From Clostridia bacterium (GTDB taxonomy: Bacteria > Bacillota > Clostridia > TANB77 > CAG-508), in contig CAAEUE010000002.1 in the NCBI GenBank assembly GCA_900759015.1, positions 62,001 through 126,000 of the forward strand: 64,000 nucleotides of DNA, in the 5' to 3' direction. The notes beneath the pieces are model-generated. The model made no database searches. It saw nothing but the letters and a program-made list of their open reading frames with translations, and was not told the origin of the DNA. Numbering within the stretch: the first letter of the stretch is position 1; each line of letters begins with the position of its first letter. Positions 16,993-25,189 of this stretch are shown here, one piece after another. A program made the translations under genes and the position numbers.

Positions 16993-17916
16993 TTAATCTT
17001 CTCCTATTACTTGTACTTCCAGCTCAATTTTTTTGCCAGATTTTTCATAGACTTTTTCACTAATGTATTTTACTAAATTTAATATATCTTTTGCTTTTGC
17101 ATTTCCTTTATTAACAACAAAACCAGCATGTTTTGTTGATACTTCTGCATCACCTATATTATATCCTTTTAAACCACATTCATCTATTAATTTTGCAGTA
17201 ATAAAATCTGTTCCTCTTTTGAATGTACTTCCTGCTGATGGATATTCTAGTGGTTGGTGTTCTTTACGCCACTCTCCATATTCATCCATTTTCGCTTTTA
17301 TTTCTTTATATATTCCTTTTTTTAGTTTTAATTTTGTACTTAAAACTATATATTGATTACTACTAAAAATACTATTTCGGTATTCGAATTTTTGCTCCTC
17401 ATTAGATAAGATTTTTATATTACCATTCATATCCATACATCTCGTTTCTAAAACGATATCTTTCATTTCTCCACCATGTGCACCTGCATTCATTCTTATT
17501 GCTCCACCTATAGATCCTGGGATTCCAGCTGCAAATTCGAACCCTTCTATTTCCTCTATTAATAATTTTTGTGCTACAAATCCATTTTTTACGCCTGCAC
17601 CTACTGTTATTATATATTCATCACCAATTTGATCTATAGTAAAATCTTGTATATCTATTCTTAAAACAATTCCTCTTATACCACCATCTTTTACTAGTAG
17701 ATTGCTACCATTTCCAATGACGGTTATAGGAATTTCATTTTTATTTGCATATTCTAAGATGCTTTTTATATCTTGCTCATTTTTAGCATTTACAAATATA
17801 TCAGCCTTTCCACCAACTTTAAATGAAGTATGTTTTGACATTAATTCATTTTTATATATTTTTGATTCTTCTGATATACATTTTTTTAATTCTATTGAAG
17901 TTTTTTCTATATTCAA
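16993..17916 (-). CDS. murB: UDP-N-acetylenolpyruvoylglucosamine reductase
   Basis: Uses NADPH and FAD to reduce the enolpyruvyl group, giving UDP-MurNAc for peptidoglycan. The 307-residue type II form shows the FAD-binding ITVIGNGSNLLV (about 60-71), PGSIGGAIRMNAGAHGGE (about 133-150), the catalytic Ser in SAGSTFKRG (about 228), and the C-terminal EVQVIGE with the proton-donating Glu. The start codon is TTG at 17916, with AAAGGAGAGG seven bases upstream. It immediately follows ispH (one base between), so the two are co-transcribed. Confidence 0.96.
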   Translation of the reverse strand: MNIEKTSIELKKCISEESKIYKNELMSKHTSFKVGGKADIFVNAKNEQDIKSILEYANKNEIPITVIGNGSNLLVKDGGIRGIVLRIDIQDFTIDQIGDEYIITVGAGVKNGFVAQKLLIEEIEGFEFAAGIPGSIGGAIRMNAGAHGGEMKDIVLETRCMDMNGNIKILSNEEQKFEYRNSIFSSNQYIVLSTKLKLKKGIYKEIKAKMDEYGEWRKEHQPLEYPSAGSTFKRGTDFITAKLIDECGLKGYNIGDAEVSTKHAGFVVNKGNAKAKDILNLVKYISEKVYEKSGKKIELEVQVIGED

Positions 17917-17917
17917 G

Positions 17918-18760
17918 TTAATTCCTCTCCTTTAAATAGTTTATAACTTCTTCTATACTTTCCTGTGGTGTTGAAGCACCTGCCATCACACCTATTTTAT
18001 TTATATTTGCAAAATTCTCATTATATAACTCTGATACTTCTTCTATCTTAATGGCATTTTTACAATTCTTTTGTGCAATTTCATATAATTTGTTTGTATT
18101 AGAACTTTTTTTGCCTCCAATTATGACCATATATTCTACATCTTTAGATATTTTCTCTGTCTCTTTTTGTCTACTTTCTGTAGCATTACAAATGCCATTA
18201 TATATTTCTAGTTGTGTCTTTATATTTTCTTTTAAATATTGTTCTATTTCTAAAAATTTTTGTAAATTATATGTTGTTTGTGTTACTACTGCCAATTTTT
18301 CTTTTTTATTTAATTCAGGAAGTCTTTGTTTTAACTGTTCTAAATTTTCTATAACTTCACCATTAGTGCAAAAACTAAAAGTTCCCATAACTTCTGCATG
18401 AGATTTTTCTCCAATTACTAAAATATAATAATCTTTATTTGACAATTCTTTTGCCAAATCATGAATTTTTAGTACTTTTGGACATGTACAATCTATTAAT
18501 TCTATATTATTTTTCTTTGCATATTCATAAACTTCTTTTTTTACACCATGAGCTCTTATTAGTACTCTTTCTTTGGCTTCTTTTATATCAGTTATTATTC
18601 TAAGTCCATTTGCTTTTAATTTATTTAGTACTTGATTATTATGTAATAAATCTCCTAAACATTCTATATTCTCTGTATTTTTTAATTCCTCTTTAGCAGT
18701 CTCTACTGCTCGTGTAATTCCGTTGCAAAAGCCTGCTGTTTTTCCTAATATTATTTCCAT
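17918..18760 (-). CDS. ispH: 4-hydroxy-3-methylbut-2-enyl diphosphate reductase
   Basis: Last step of the MEP isoprenoid pathway, making IPP and DMAPP. A 4Fe-4S enzyme. The 280-residue protein has the three cluster cysteines in GFCNGITRAV (residue 12), IDCTCPKV (about 94-101) and NGICNAT (about 190). It also has RAHGVKKEV with the substrate-binding His and VMAGASTPQESIEEVI at the end. There is no C-terminal S1 fusion as in some clostridial homologues. It heads the ispH-murB-yvcK run. Confidence 0.96.
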   Translation of the reverse strand: MEIILGKTAGFCNGITRAVETAKEELKNTENIECLGDLLHNNQVLNKLKANGLRIITDIKEAKERVLIRAHGVKKEVYEYAKKNNIELIDCTCPKVLKIHDLAKELSNKDYYILVIGEKSHAEVMGTFSFCTNGEVIENLEQLKQRLPELNKKEKLAVVTQTTYNLQKFLEIEQYLKENIKTQLEIYNGICNATESRQKETEKISKDVEYMVIIGGKKSSNTNKLYEIAQKNCKNAIKIEEVSELYNENFANINKIGVMAGASTPQESIEEVINYLKERN

Positions 18761-19050
18761 ATAATATCTCCTATTTTATTTTATGCTTTCATAGTTTGCA
18801 TTATATCATATAAACTCTAATTCTGTAAAATAATTTGACATAACTTTGTAATATTTTTTAGTAGAAAATTACGCTTTTGCTAATTACAACAATTTCATTT
18901 GACATAATGAAAAAAGTGGCTTCGTCACATGTACAGATTGCTTCGCAATCGCACGGTCATAAGTAACTTAACCTTGTTGCTTCAGAAAAATCTAGCGCTT
19001 TTTCCTATGCAATAAAAAAAGACGCAAAAATAATTACGCCTTTTTAAATT
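18761..19050. other. Intergenic region downstream of the broken gene
   Basis: About 290 bases without a coding frame I can support. It includes the ispH upstream region, a small perfect hairpin GATTGCTTCGCAATC at 18937-18951, and a terminator-like inverted repeat at 19017-19046. Local composition at 18900-19000 is less AT-rich than the surroundings, which could mark a decayed insertion, but no gene remnant was recognised. Confidence 0.5.
19017..19046 (-). terminator. Terminator of the broken small gene
   Basis: On the minus strand AAAAAGGCG, an 11-base loop region, then CGTCTTTTTT form a stem with a T tail just after the stop at 19051. Confidence 0.55.
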
Positions 19051-19340
19051 TTAATTCTTACAAAAAAATCTTTTTATAAAGCTTTCATGTTCTATTTTAA
19101 TAAGTTGATTATTCTTTTCTTCTTCTATTTGCTCGTTATCCTTTCTGTCAAATATATGCTCCAATTTTTCTTCATTTAATTTTCTTTCTTCTTCATCTTT
19201 TTTCTAAATTCTTCTTTTTCTTCTTCAGTTGCCCAATAATCTCTATATATTAAAGCCAAGATATTATTAGCTTCTATTTCTATTCCAAATTTCATATAAG
19301 CTGGCAAATTTAGCCTTTCATATTGTCCTTTGTATTTCAT
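19051..19340 (-). pseudogene. Frameshifted paralogue of the 136-aa protein
   Basis: ATG 19340, with GAGGT upstream, opens MKYKGQYERLNLPAYMKFGI and runs 58 codons to a stop at about 19166. The neighbouring frame continues without interruption as DEEERKLNEEKLEHIFDRKD and on to HESFIKRFFCKN, ending at 19051. Adding one A to the A run near 19195-19204 joins both into one protein of about 96 residues. The joined product shares a DYW..(E)E(E)(R/K) segment and a terminal ESFI.R motif with the 136-residue protein at 9.7 kb. Function unknown. It is either a pseudogene or carries a homopolymer error. Confidence 0.6.
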
Positions 19341-19416
19341 TTTTACCTCTTCGTATATTTTTTCTAAATTATAGCACTACATTTTCTTGTTGCCAATATG
19401 TACTTTATAATACTTT

Positions 19417-19465
19417 AGGGATTTGAGGACATTTTTCGGGATTTTGGGACGTTCTTAAAATCCCT
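19417..19465. repeat. Dispersed repeat copy 4 (double unit)
   Basis: AGGGATTTGAGGACATTTTT then CGGGATTTTGGGACGTTCTT and AAAATCCCT. Two half units in tandem in the gap between the broken gene and the cupin gene. Nothing else was recognised in 19341-19554. Confidence 0.75.
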
Positions 19466-19554
19466 CTTTCAATTGAAATCATAACTACGTGTAAGATTGA
19501 TTGAATAATTTTTTTACTTTGCTCCTCTACACTAGAGTATAAAAAAGGCGCGGA

Positions 19555-19860
19555 TTACTCCGCGTCTAACTTCATTGTTAACAATATTGCTTCGGTAACT
19601 CCCGAATTATGGCAATTGTGTGATTCGCCACAATTGCAGACATGAAACTCTCCTTTCCGGTAGACATCGCCCAAGATTATGACTTCTCCTTTTAAAACAG
19701 CATACATTTCATGATCGTTTTCATGATGATGTAATTCTATTGTCTTTCCCGGCTCTAGCCGGATACAACTGGCTTCCTTCGGAAACAGAATTGCTTTTCC
19801 TATTCCTTCAGAAATCTTCTCAGTATAATCTTTTTTCATCAGTTCCGCTATAAGTTTCAT
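19555..19860 (-). CDS. Small cupin-domain protein
   Basis: A 101-residue single-domain cupin. The motif is IELHHHENDHEMYAVLKGEV (about residues 42-61), with the metal-binding His residues and Glu in cupin order, and the second half has EFHVCNCGESHNCHN, which adds a Cys/His cluster. The substrate is unknown. Such stand-alone cupins are often sugar or small-molecule binding. Codon use is clearly less AT-biased than the neighbouring genes (TCC, CCG, GGC, CTC are frequent), suggesting recent acquisition. It is divergent from the next gene at 20.0 kb and has a GGAGG ribosome site. Confidence 0.8.
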   Translation of the reverse strand: MKLIAELMKKDYTEKISEGIGKAILFPKEASCIRLEPGKTIELHHHENDHEMYAVLKGEVIILGDVYRKGEFHVCNCGESHNCHNSGVTEAILLTMKLDAE

Positions 19861-19943
19861 AAGTTTTCCTCCTTGATTGATTAGGAAATTTTTATATTGT
19901 TATCTTTATTAGCTTAACATAATTTTTGTACTTTTGCAAGATG

Positions 19944-19972
19944 TTGCTTTTTTATGTAAATTATGATATAAT
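19944..19972 (+). promoter_or_regulatory. Sigma-A type promoter of the unknown gene at 20.0 kb
   Basis: TTGCTT at 19944-19949, a 17-base spacer, TATAAT at 19967-19972. The start codon follows 55 bases downstream. Confidence 0.65.
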
Positions 19973-20027
19973 TCTTTGCGATAACAAACTGTTTAGATTC
20001 CAATTAACAACAATGGAGGATGGAAAA

Positions 20028-20714
20028 ATGATTACACAACTGGATGGTATGGAACTTGTTGGTCGGGCTTTCAGAGTACCCAAAGAAGGCATAACCTTCA
20101 AAACTCTGAATTTAGAACGCATCAACATTTTTCCAGTAGAAACTAATAAAGAACGAGTCTTTAATTATTCAGCAAATAAAGATTTTTATATTTTTGCTGC
20201 TGGATTCGGGACATTTATTATTCCGGCACTCTTTGGGCTTGATGAGCTCTTAAAAGGTTCTAATTTTAAAAAGGTATCTGACGATATCTTGCCGGTAAAA
20301 CTTTCTTCAAATCATATGCCACTATATACAAAGGATCAAGCCGAGTGGTATCATATGATAAATGCGATTGGGCAATTAAATGCCTCTACTGCTCATACTC
20401 TCCTTAGACTAGAGGGATGGGACCTTGGAATTTTTGACTTTTTAACACCTTCATCAAAAATCCCATTTACTGGCATTTATGACCAGAAAGCTCACCGGAT
20501 GTTCTATCCGATGGCAAGTATTAAGTTTCCGCATATTGATAAAAGTAAAGTGGGAAAATTTAATACAGACAATGAGAACCACCTGTTGTTAGTTTATGCA
20601 GGTGACGGTGACACTTATCTGATAAAGGATGATACCAACATTAATCCAATGGTAGCAGCTTTAAAAGATAGTGGTTACAAACATGATAAAAGTTTATATG
20701 TTCCGTTAAGATGA
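20028..20714 (+). CDS. Unknown 228-aa protein
   Basis: Not recognised. ATG 20028 is preferred to the far-upstream 19926 because GGAGG sits 7-11 bases before it and the promoter TATAAT lies inside the longer frame. The product starts MITQLDGMELVGRAFRVPKE and is a soluble, mixed alpha/beta protein without signal peptide or membrane segment. Conserved-looking features are YIFAAGFGTFIIPALFGLDE near residue 47 and WYHMINAIGQLNAST near 110. Less AT-biased codon use and an isolated position between its own promoter and terminators mark it as an acquired single gene. The divergent cupin may be a partner, but nothing proves it. Confidence 0.7.
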   Translation: MITQLDGMELVGRAFRVPKEGITFKTLNLERINIFPVETNKERVFNYSANKDFYIFAAGFGTFIIPALFGLDELLKGSNFKKVSDDILPVKLSSNHMPLYTKDQAEWYHMINAIGQLNASTAHTLLRLEGWDLGIFDFLTPSSKIPFTGIYDQKAHRMFYPMASIKFPHIDKSKVGKFNTDNENHLLLVYAGDGDTYLIKDDTNINPMVAALKDSGYKHDKSLYVPLR

Positions 20715-20721
20715 CCATCTC

Positions 20722-20756
20722 TTAGCTAGGCGAATATCTTATATTCGTCTGGCTAA
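20722..20756 (+). terminator. Terminator of the unknown gene
   Basis: TTAGCTAGGCGAATAT at 20722-20737 pairs with ATATTCGTCTGGCTAA at 20741-20756, with small mismatches, 7 bases after the stop. Confidence 0.6.
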
Positions 20757-20773
20757 AATTCTTTATTAACCTC

Positions 20774-20818
20774 AAAAAAGGTCAGGATAGAATGTCTAAA
20801 TTCTCTCCTGACCTTTTT
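20774..20818. terminator. Bidirectional terminator between convergent genes
   Basis: AAAAAAGGTCAGGA at 20774-20787 is complementary to TCCTGACCTTTTT at 20806-20818. T runs occur on both strands, serving the plus-strand unknown gene and the minus-strand dnaJ. Confidence 0.8.
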
Positions 20819-20831
20819 ATACATATATTAA

Positions 20832-20902
20832 TCGGGATTTAAGGAACGTCCCTAGATCCCGAAGAATGTCCTCAAATCCCGAGGGAACGTCTCCAAATCC
20901 CG
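20832..20902. repeat. Dispersed repeat copy 5 (three units)
   Basis: Three consecutive units, each near CGGGATTTAAGGAACGTCCC: positions 20832-20860, 20859-20881 and 20879-20902. The second and third units have diverged (AAGAATGTCC, GGGAACGTCT). It lies directly after the dnaJ stop codon. Confidence 0.8.
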
Positions 20903-20908
20903 AAATTT

Positions 20909-22063
20909 CTATCCAAATAATCCTCTTTTCTTTACTGGAGGTTGTTCATTCATAGTTTTAGCAAGTTGTGTTAATAAATCTCTTTGCTCTTTTGTTAGTT
21001 TTTTTGGAGTTTGTACATTAACAGTAAATATAAAATCACCTTGCCAATTTCCATTAATAGCTTTAAATCCTTTATTTCGTATAGTGAATTTTGTTCCTGT
21101 CTGTGTTCCTTCTGGTATTTTATATTTTACTTTTTCGCCACTTACCATTGGTATTTCTAATTCAGCTCCAAGCGTAGCTTGAGTTATGGTAATTGGAATG
21201 TCACATAATACATTATTATCTTTTCTAGTAAAAATACTATGTCTCTTCAAATGTATTGTTACATAAATATCTCCATTTTCTCCGCCTCTTTCACCTGGCT
21301 CTCCTTCTTTTTTCAAGATTAATGTTTGATTGTCATCAATTCCTGCTGGAATATTTATAGTAACTTTTGCTTGTTTTCTTACTGTTCCTTTTCCTCTACA
21401 AGTTGTACATGGCTCTTTTATAATTTTACCAGTTCCATGGCATTCAGAACAAGTTCTAGTTGTTTGCATTTGTCCTAATATTGTGTTTTGAACTTGTGTT
21501 ACTTGACCAGTTCCATGACAATTTGGACATGTTACAGGATTTGTTCCAGGTTTTGCACCACTTCCGTTACAAGTTGTACATTTTTCATTTCTATTTATAA
21601 CAAATTCCTTTTTTATTCCTGAATATGCTTCTTCAAAAGTAATTTCTAGATCATGTCTTAAATCTCTACCTCTTTTTGGGCCATTTCTATTACTTCTTCC
21701 AGAAGAACCACCAAATCCAGAAAAGAATGAACTAAATATATCGCCAAAATCTCCAAAACCACTAAATCCATCAAAGCCATTAGAAGTATATGAATAATAT
21801 CCACCTTGGCCTGCTCCTTGACCACCAAAACCTTGTGGTCCATTAAAGCCAAATTGATCATACATCTTTCTTTTTTGAGGATCAGAAAGTGTTTCGTAAG
21901 CTTCATTTACTTCTTTAAACTTTTCCTCTGCTTCTTTTCTATTATTTGGATTTGCATCTGGATGATATTTTTTAGCCATTTTTCTAAAAGCCTTTTTTAG
22001 TTCATCATCTGTTGCATTTTTATTAACTCCTAAAACTTCATAATAATCTCTTTTTTCTGCCAT
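20909..22063 (-). CDS. dnaJ: Chaperone protein DnaJ
   Basis: Co-chaperone that delivers substrates to DnaK and stimulates its ATPase. The 384-residue protein is a full type I DnaJ. It has a J domain with HPD in KKYHPDANPN (about 31-40), a Gly/Phe-rich linker (about 75-115), four zinc-binding CxxCxGxG repeats (CTTCNGSG, CPNCHGTG, CSECHGTG, CTTCRGKG) and the C-terminal substrate domains. I place the start at ATG 22063 (MAEKRDYYEVLG), because the upstream TTG alternative at 22075 overlaps the GGAGG ribosome site. Last gene of the hrcA-grpE-CYTH-dnaK-dnaJ operon. Confidence 0.97.
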   Translation of the reverse strand: MAEKRDYYEVLGVNKNATDDELKKAFRKMAKKYHPDANPNNRKEAEEKFKEVNEAYETLSDPQKRKMYDQFGFNGPQGFGGQGAGQGGYYSYTSNGFDGFSGFGDFGDIFSSFFSGFGGSSGRSNRNGPKRGRDLRHDLEITFEEAYSGIKKEFVINRNEKCTTCNGSGAKPGTNPVTCPNCHGTGQVTQVQNTILGQMQTTRTCSECHGTGKIIKEPCTTCRGKGTVRKQAKVTINIPAGIDDNQTLILKKEGEPGERGGENGDIYVTIHLKRHSIFTRKDNNVLCDIPITITQATLGAELEIPMVSGEKVKYKIPEGTQTGTKFTIRNKGFKAINGNWQGDFIFTVNVQTPKKLTKEQRDLLTQLAKTMNEQPPVKKRGLFG

Positions 22064-22092
22064 TATATCCTCCAATTTATAACAAGCTTAAT

Positions 22093-22118
22093 TATTGGAG
22101 GCTTTTAAACCTCCAATA
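22093..22118 (-). other. Hairpin between dnaK and dnaJ
   Basis: TATTGGAGG (22093-22101) and CCTCCAATA (22110-22118) form a strong stem just after dnaK, without a T run. It may stabilise the dnaK message or reduce dnaJ read-through. The stem contains a GGAGG that is not followed by a start codon. Confidence 0.55.
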
Positions 22119-22125
22119 TTAAACA

Positions 22126-23994
22126 TTATTTTTTATCATTATCGTCTTCTACTTTATAATCTGCATCATATACATTTCCATTTTCATCTGTTTTTGGACC
22201 TTCTGCTGTTCCATTTGCTCCAGCATCTGTATTAGCTCCAGCTGCTGCACCATTTGGATTTGCATTTTTGTATAATTTTTCTGTTATTTCGTAGAATACA
22301 GATGTTAATTTTTCTGTAGCATTTTTAATTGCTTCTGTATCTTTTCCTTCTAATGTTTTCTTTAAGTTTTCAAGTTCTGCTTCTACTTTAGATTTTTCTT
22401 CGTTGCTTATTTTATCTCCAATATCTTTCATTGTTTTTTCTGTATTAAAGATTAAGCTTTCTGCATTATTTCTAACTTCGATATCTTCTTTCATTTTCTT
22501 ATCTTCTGCAGCATGTGCTTCTGCATCTTTTACAGCTTTTTCGATATCTTCATCTGATAAGTTTGTTGAAGCTGTAATAGCTACATTTTGTTCATTTCCT
22601 GTTGCCATATCTTTTGCAGATACGTGAACTATACCGTTTGCATCAATATCAAATGTAACTTCGATTTGTGGTACTCCTCTTGGAGCTGCTGGAATTCCTG
22701 TTAATTGGAATCTTCCTAATGTTTTATTTCCAGAAGCCATTTCTCTTTCACCTTGAAGAACGTGAATTTCAACTGCTGTTTGACCATCTGCTGCTGTAGA
22801 GAATACTTGTGATTTCTTTGTTGGTATTGTTGTATTTCTGTCAATTAATTTTGTAAATACTCCACCATATGTTTCGATACCTAATGATAATGGTGTTACA
22901 TCTAGTAATACTAAATCTTTAACATCTCCAGAAAGTACACCACCTTGGATTGCTGCACCAATAGCAACACATTCATCTGGGTTAATTCCTTTATCTGGTT
23001 CTTTTCCTGTTATTTTCTTAACAGCTTCTTGTACAGCTGGAACTCTTGTAGAACCACCAACTAATAATACTTTGTGTAAATCGTTAGCTGTAATTCCTGC
23101 ATCTTTTAAAGCTTGTTCTACTGGAACTTTTGTAGCTTCTACTAAATCACTAATTAATTCTTCAAATTTAGCTCTTGTTAATGTTACATCTAAATGTTTT
23201 GGTCCTGTGCTATCTGCTGTAATGAATGGTAAGTTGATTTGTGTTTGTTGCATTCCAGATAATTCTATTTTAGCTTTTTCTGCTGCTTCTTTTAATCTTT
23301 GCATAGCCATTCTATCTGTACTTAAATCTATTCCGTTTGATTTTTTGAATTCTGATACTAGGTAATCTATAATTCTTTGGTCAAAGTCATCTCCACCTAA
23401 ATGTGTATTACCATTTGTAGATAAAACTTCGAATACTCCATCACCAATATCTAGAATAGAAACATCGAATGTTCCTCCACCTAAGTCATAAATCATTATT
23501 TTTTGATCTTGATCTTCTTTATCCATTCCATAAGCAAGTGATGCTGCTGTTGGTTCATTTATAATTCTTAAAACTTCTAGTCCTGCTATTTTTCCTGCAT
23601 CTTTTGTTGCTTGTCTTTGACTATCGCTAAAGTATGCTGGAACTGTTATAACAGCTTGTGTAACTTTTTGTCCTAAATAATTTTCTGCATCTGCTTTTAA
23701 TTTTTGTAATATCATTGCTGATATTTCTTGTGGTGAGAATTCATCTCCATCTATTTTAACTTTTTCTGCTGTTCCCATTTTTCTCTTAATTGAAATAACT
23801 GTGTTTTCTGGGTTTGTAACAGCTTGACGTTTTGCTATTTGTCCTACTAATCTTTCTCCATTTTTAGAGAATGCTACAACTGATGGTGTAGTTCTATTTC
23901 CTTCTGCGTTTGGTATAACTACTGCTTCTCCACCTTCCATAACTGCAACACATGAATTTGTTGTTCCTAAGTCAATTCCTATAATTTTTCCCAT
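22126..23994 (-). CDS. dnaK: Chaperone protein DnaK (Hsp70)
   Basis: ATP-dependent Hsp70 chaperone. The 622-residue protein is complete. It has the nucleotide-binding domain with GIDLGTTNSCVAVMEGG at the start, VPAYFSDSQRQATKDAG (about 137-153), DLGGGTFDVSILDIGDGVFE (about 175) and LVGGSTRVPAVQ (about 310). The interdomain linker is KDLVLLDVTPLSLGIE, and the C-terminal tail is acidic, ending in DNDKK, after an Ala/Gly/Asn-rich stretch. A good GGAGG precedes the ATG. Under HrcA control through the operon's CIRCE operator. Confidence 0.98.
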   Translation of the reverse strand: MGKIIGIDLGTTNSCVAVMEGGEAVVIPNAEGNRTTPSVVAFSKNGERLVGQIAKRQAVTNPENTVISIKRKMGTAEKVKIDGDEFSPQEISAMILQKLKADAENYLGQKVTQAVITVPAYFSDSQRQATKDAGKIAGLEVLRIINEPTAASLAYGMDKEDQDQKIMIYDLGGGTFDVSILDIGDGVFEVLSTNGNTHLGGDDFDQRIIDYLVSEFKKSNGIDLSTDRMAMQRLKEAAEKAKIELSGMQQTQINLPFITADSTGPKHLDVTLTRAKFEELISDLVEATKVPVEQALKDAGITANDLHKVLLVGGSTRVPAVQEAVKKITGKEPDKGINPDECVAIGAAIQGGVLSGDVKDLVLLDVTPLSLGIETYGGVFTKLIDRNTTIPTKKSQVFSTAADGQTAVEIHVLQGEREMASGNKTLGRFQLTGIPAAPRGVPQIEVTFDIDANGIVHVSAKDMATGNEQNVAITASTNLSDEDIEKAVKDAEAHAAEDKKMKEDIEVRNNAESLIFNTEKTMKDIGDKISNEEKSKVEAELENLKKTLEGKDTEAIKNATEKLTSVFYEITEKLYKNANPNGAAAGANTDAGANGTAEGPKTDENGNVYDADYKVEDDNDKK

Positions 23995-24039
23995 TTTAAA
24001 TTCCTCCTAAAAAATATATAAATTTTAAAACTTAATAAC

Positions 24040-24633
24040 TTACTTTATATTATAATTATCTTTTAATTGTTTAATTATAATATTATTGTTCTCTATCATT
24101 TCTTTTGTAACTTCTTTTTGCCATTCATCTTTTGTCATTTCTGCTAATTTTCTATTTGATAATTTTTTATATCCTAATTCCTCACCTAGCCAAGCTGTTT
24201 TTTTGAATTTATTGGCTAATTCTTCGTTTGGAAATTCTACTTCTGCTGTAAGCAAGCCTTCTAAATAATCATAATATATATCTATTTCAACTTTTAGGTT
24301 GTTTTCTATTGGTATTTTAATTCTTGTTTTTTCTATTATGTTACTAATTTTATTTTTAATTAACTTATCAAATAATTCTTTATCAATTTCATTTTCTATT
24401 TCATATTTTTTACCAATATCATAATTATTATTATATTCAATATCACCTTTTGTTTTTAGTGTATAAATATATATTTGCTTATCTTCAGGATAGCTTTCCT
24501 TTATGTCTCTTATTCTTATAAGTGTTAACTTATCCCTATATATAAAAGCTTGTTTTATATGCACTATGCTTTCTATATTTAAATTTTCTGGTAAATACTT
24601 TACAGCAAATTTTCTTTCTATTTCTTTATTCAT
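24040..24633 (-). CDS. CYTH-domain protein (triphosphate tunnel enzyme-like)
   Basis: The 197-residue protein begins MNKEIERKFAVKYLPENL, whose EIERKF is the hallmark of CYTH/TTM enzymes, which hydrolyse inorganic triphosphate or other triphosphorylated substrates with divalent metals inside a beta tunnel. Alternating basic and acidic strand residues follow: IKQAFIYR, IRIRDI, YTLKTKG, VEIDIYYDYLEGLLTAEVEF. The length fits a single CYTH domain with a short helical tail. Unusually it sits between grpE and dnaK within the heat-shock operon, so it is probably heat-inducible with them. The real substrate cannot be read from sequence. Confidence 0.85.
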   Translation of the reverse strand: MNKEIERKFAVKYLPENLNIESIVHIKQAFIYRDKLTLIRIRDIKESYPEDKQIYIYTLKTKGDIEYNNNYDIGKKYEIENEIDKELFDKLIKNKISNIIEKTRIKIPIENNLKVEIDIYYDYLEGLLTAEVEFPNEELANKFKKTAWLGEELGYKKLSNRKLAEMTKDEWQKEVTKEMIENNNIIIKQLKDNYNIK

Positions 24634-24684
24634 ATTTATTTTCCTTTTTTAGTTTACAAACTTCGCTTTACTCACACAGCTAAC

Positions 24685-25188
24685 TTAGTTTGCTACTACA
24701 ACCATAGAATGTCTTATAACTCTATCTCCTATTTTGTATCCTTTTCTGTAATCTTCTTTTATTTCTTTTTCGCCTAAATTTTCATCTACTACAGAACTTA
24801 CTGCCTCGTGTAATTCTGGATCAAAAGTTTTTCCTACTGCTTCTATTTCTTCTACTCCGTTTGCTTTTAGTAAATCTTGTAATTGTTTATATACAAGTTC
24901 AACACCTTGTTTGTATCCAGCATCTTTTGTCTCTACTTGTACCGCTTTTTCAAGATTATCTAATACTGGTAAAATTCCTGTCATTATATCTCCCATAATA
25001 GAGTTATATAATTGTTCCCTTTCTTTTGCACTTCTCTTTTTATAATTTTCAAATTCTGCTAGTACTCTTTTATATCTGTCCATTAATTCGTCATATTCTT
25101 GTTCTTTTTTAACTAGCTCTTCTTTTTTTACCATTTCATCTGATTTTATTACTTCTGGTTCCTTTTTATTTTCTTTTTTTTCTGCCAA
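24685..25188 (-). CDS. grpE: Nucleotide exchange factor GrpE
   Basis: Exchanges ADP on DnaK and acts as a thermosensor. The protein starts with an unstructured Lys/Glu-rich segment, then a long coiled coil (about 25-85), then the globular beta domain with VEAVGKTFDPELHEAVSSV and VIRHSMVVVAN. I choose TTG at 25188 (167 residues) as start. It follows directly after the hrcA stop (25190-25192), with AAGAAGG at the right distance. The ATG at 25221 would overlap hrcA by over 30 bases and add a non-family sequence. Operon context: hrcA upstream, CYTH gene downstream. Confidence 0.94.
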   Translation of the reverse strand: MAEKKENKKEPEVIKSDEMVKKEELVKKEQEYDELMDRYKRVLAEFENYKKRSAKEREQLYNSIMGDIMTGILPVLDNLEKAVQVETKDAGYKQGVELVYKQLQDLLKANGVEEIEAVGKTFDPELHEAVSSVVDENLGEKEIKEDYRKGYKIGDRVIRHSMVVVAN

Positions 25189-25189
25189 T

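Noticed and set aside
18897..19015. Possible remnant gene or RNA in the less AT-rich stretch
   Set aside because: Only one small perfect hairpin was found and no conserved RNA or protein pattern. Too little evidence.
19926..20027. Upstream start for the unknown gene at 20.0 kb
   Set aside because: The interval holds a promoter -10 and the ribosome site for the ATG at 20028. It does not look like coding sequence.
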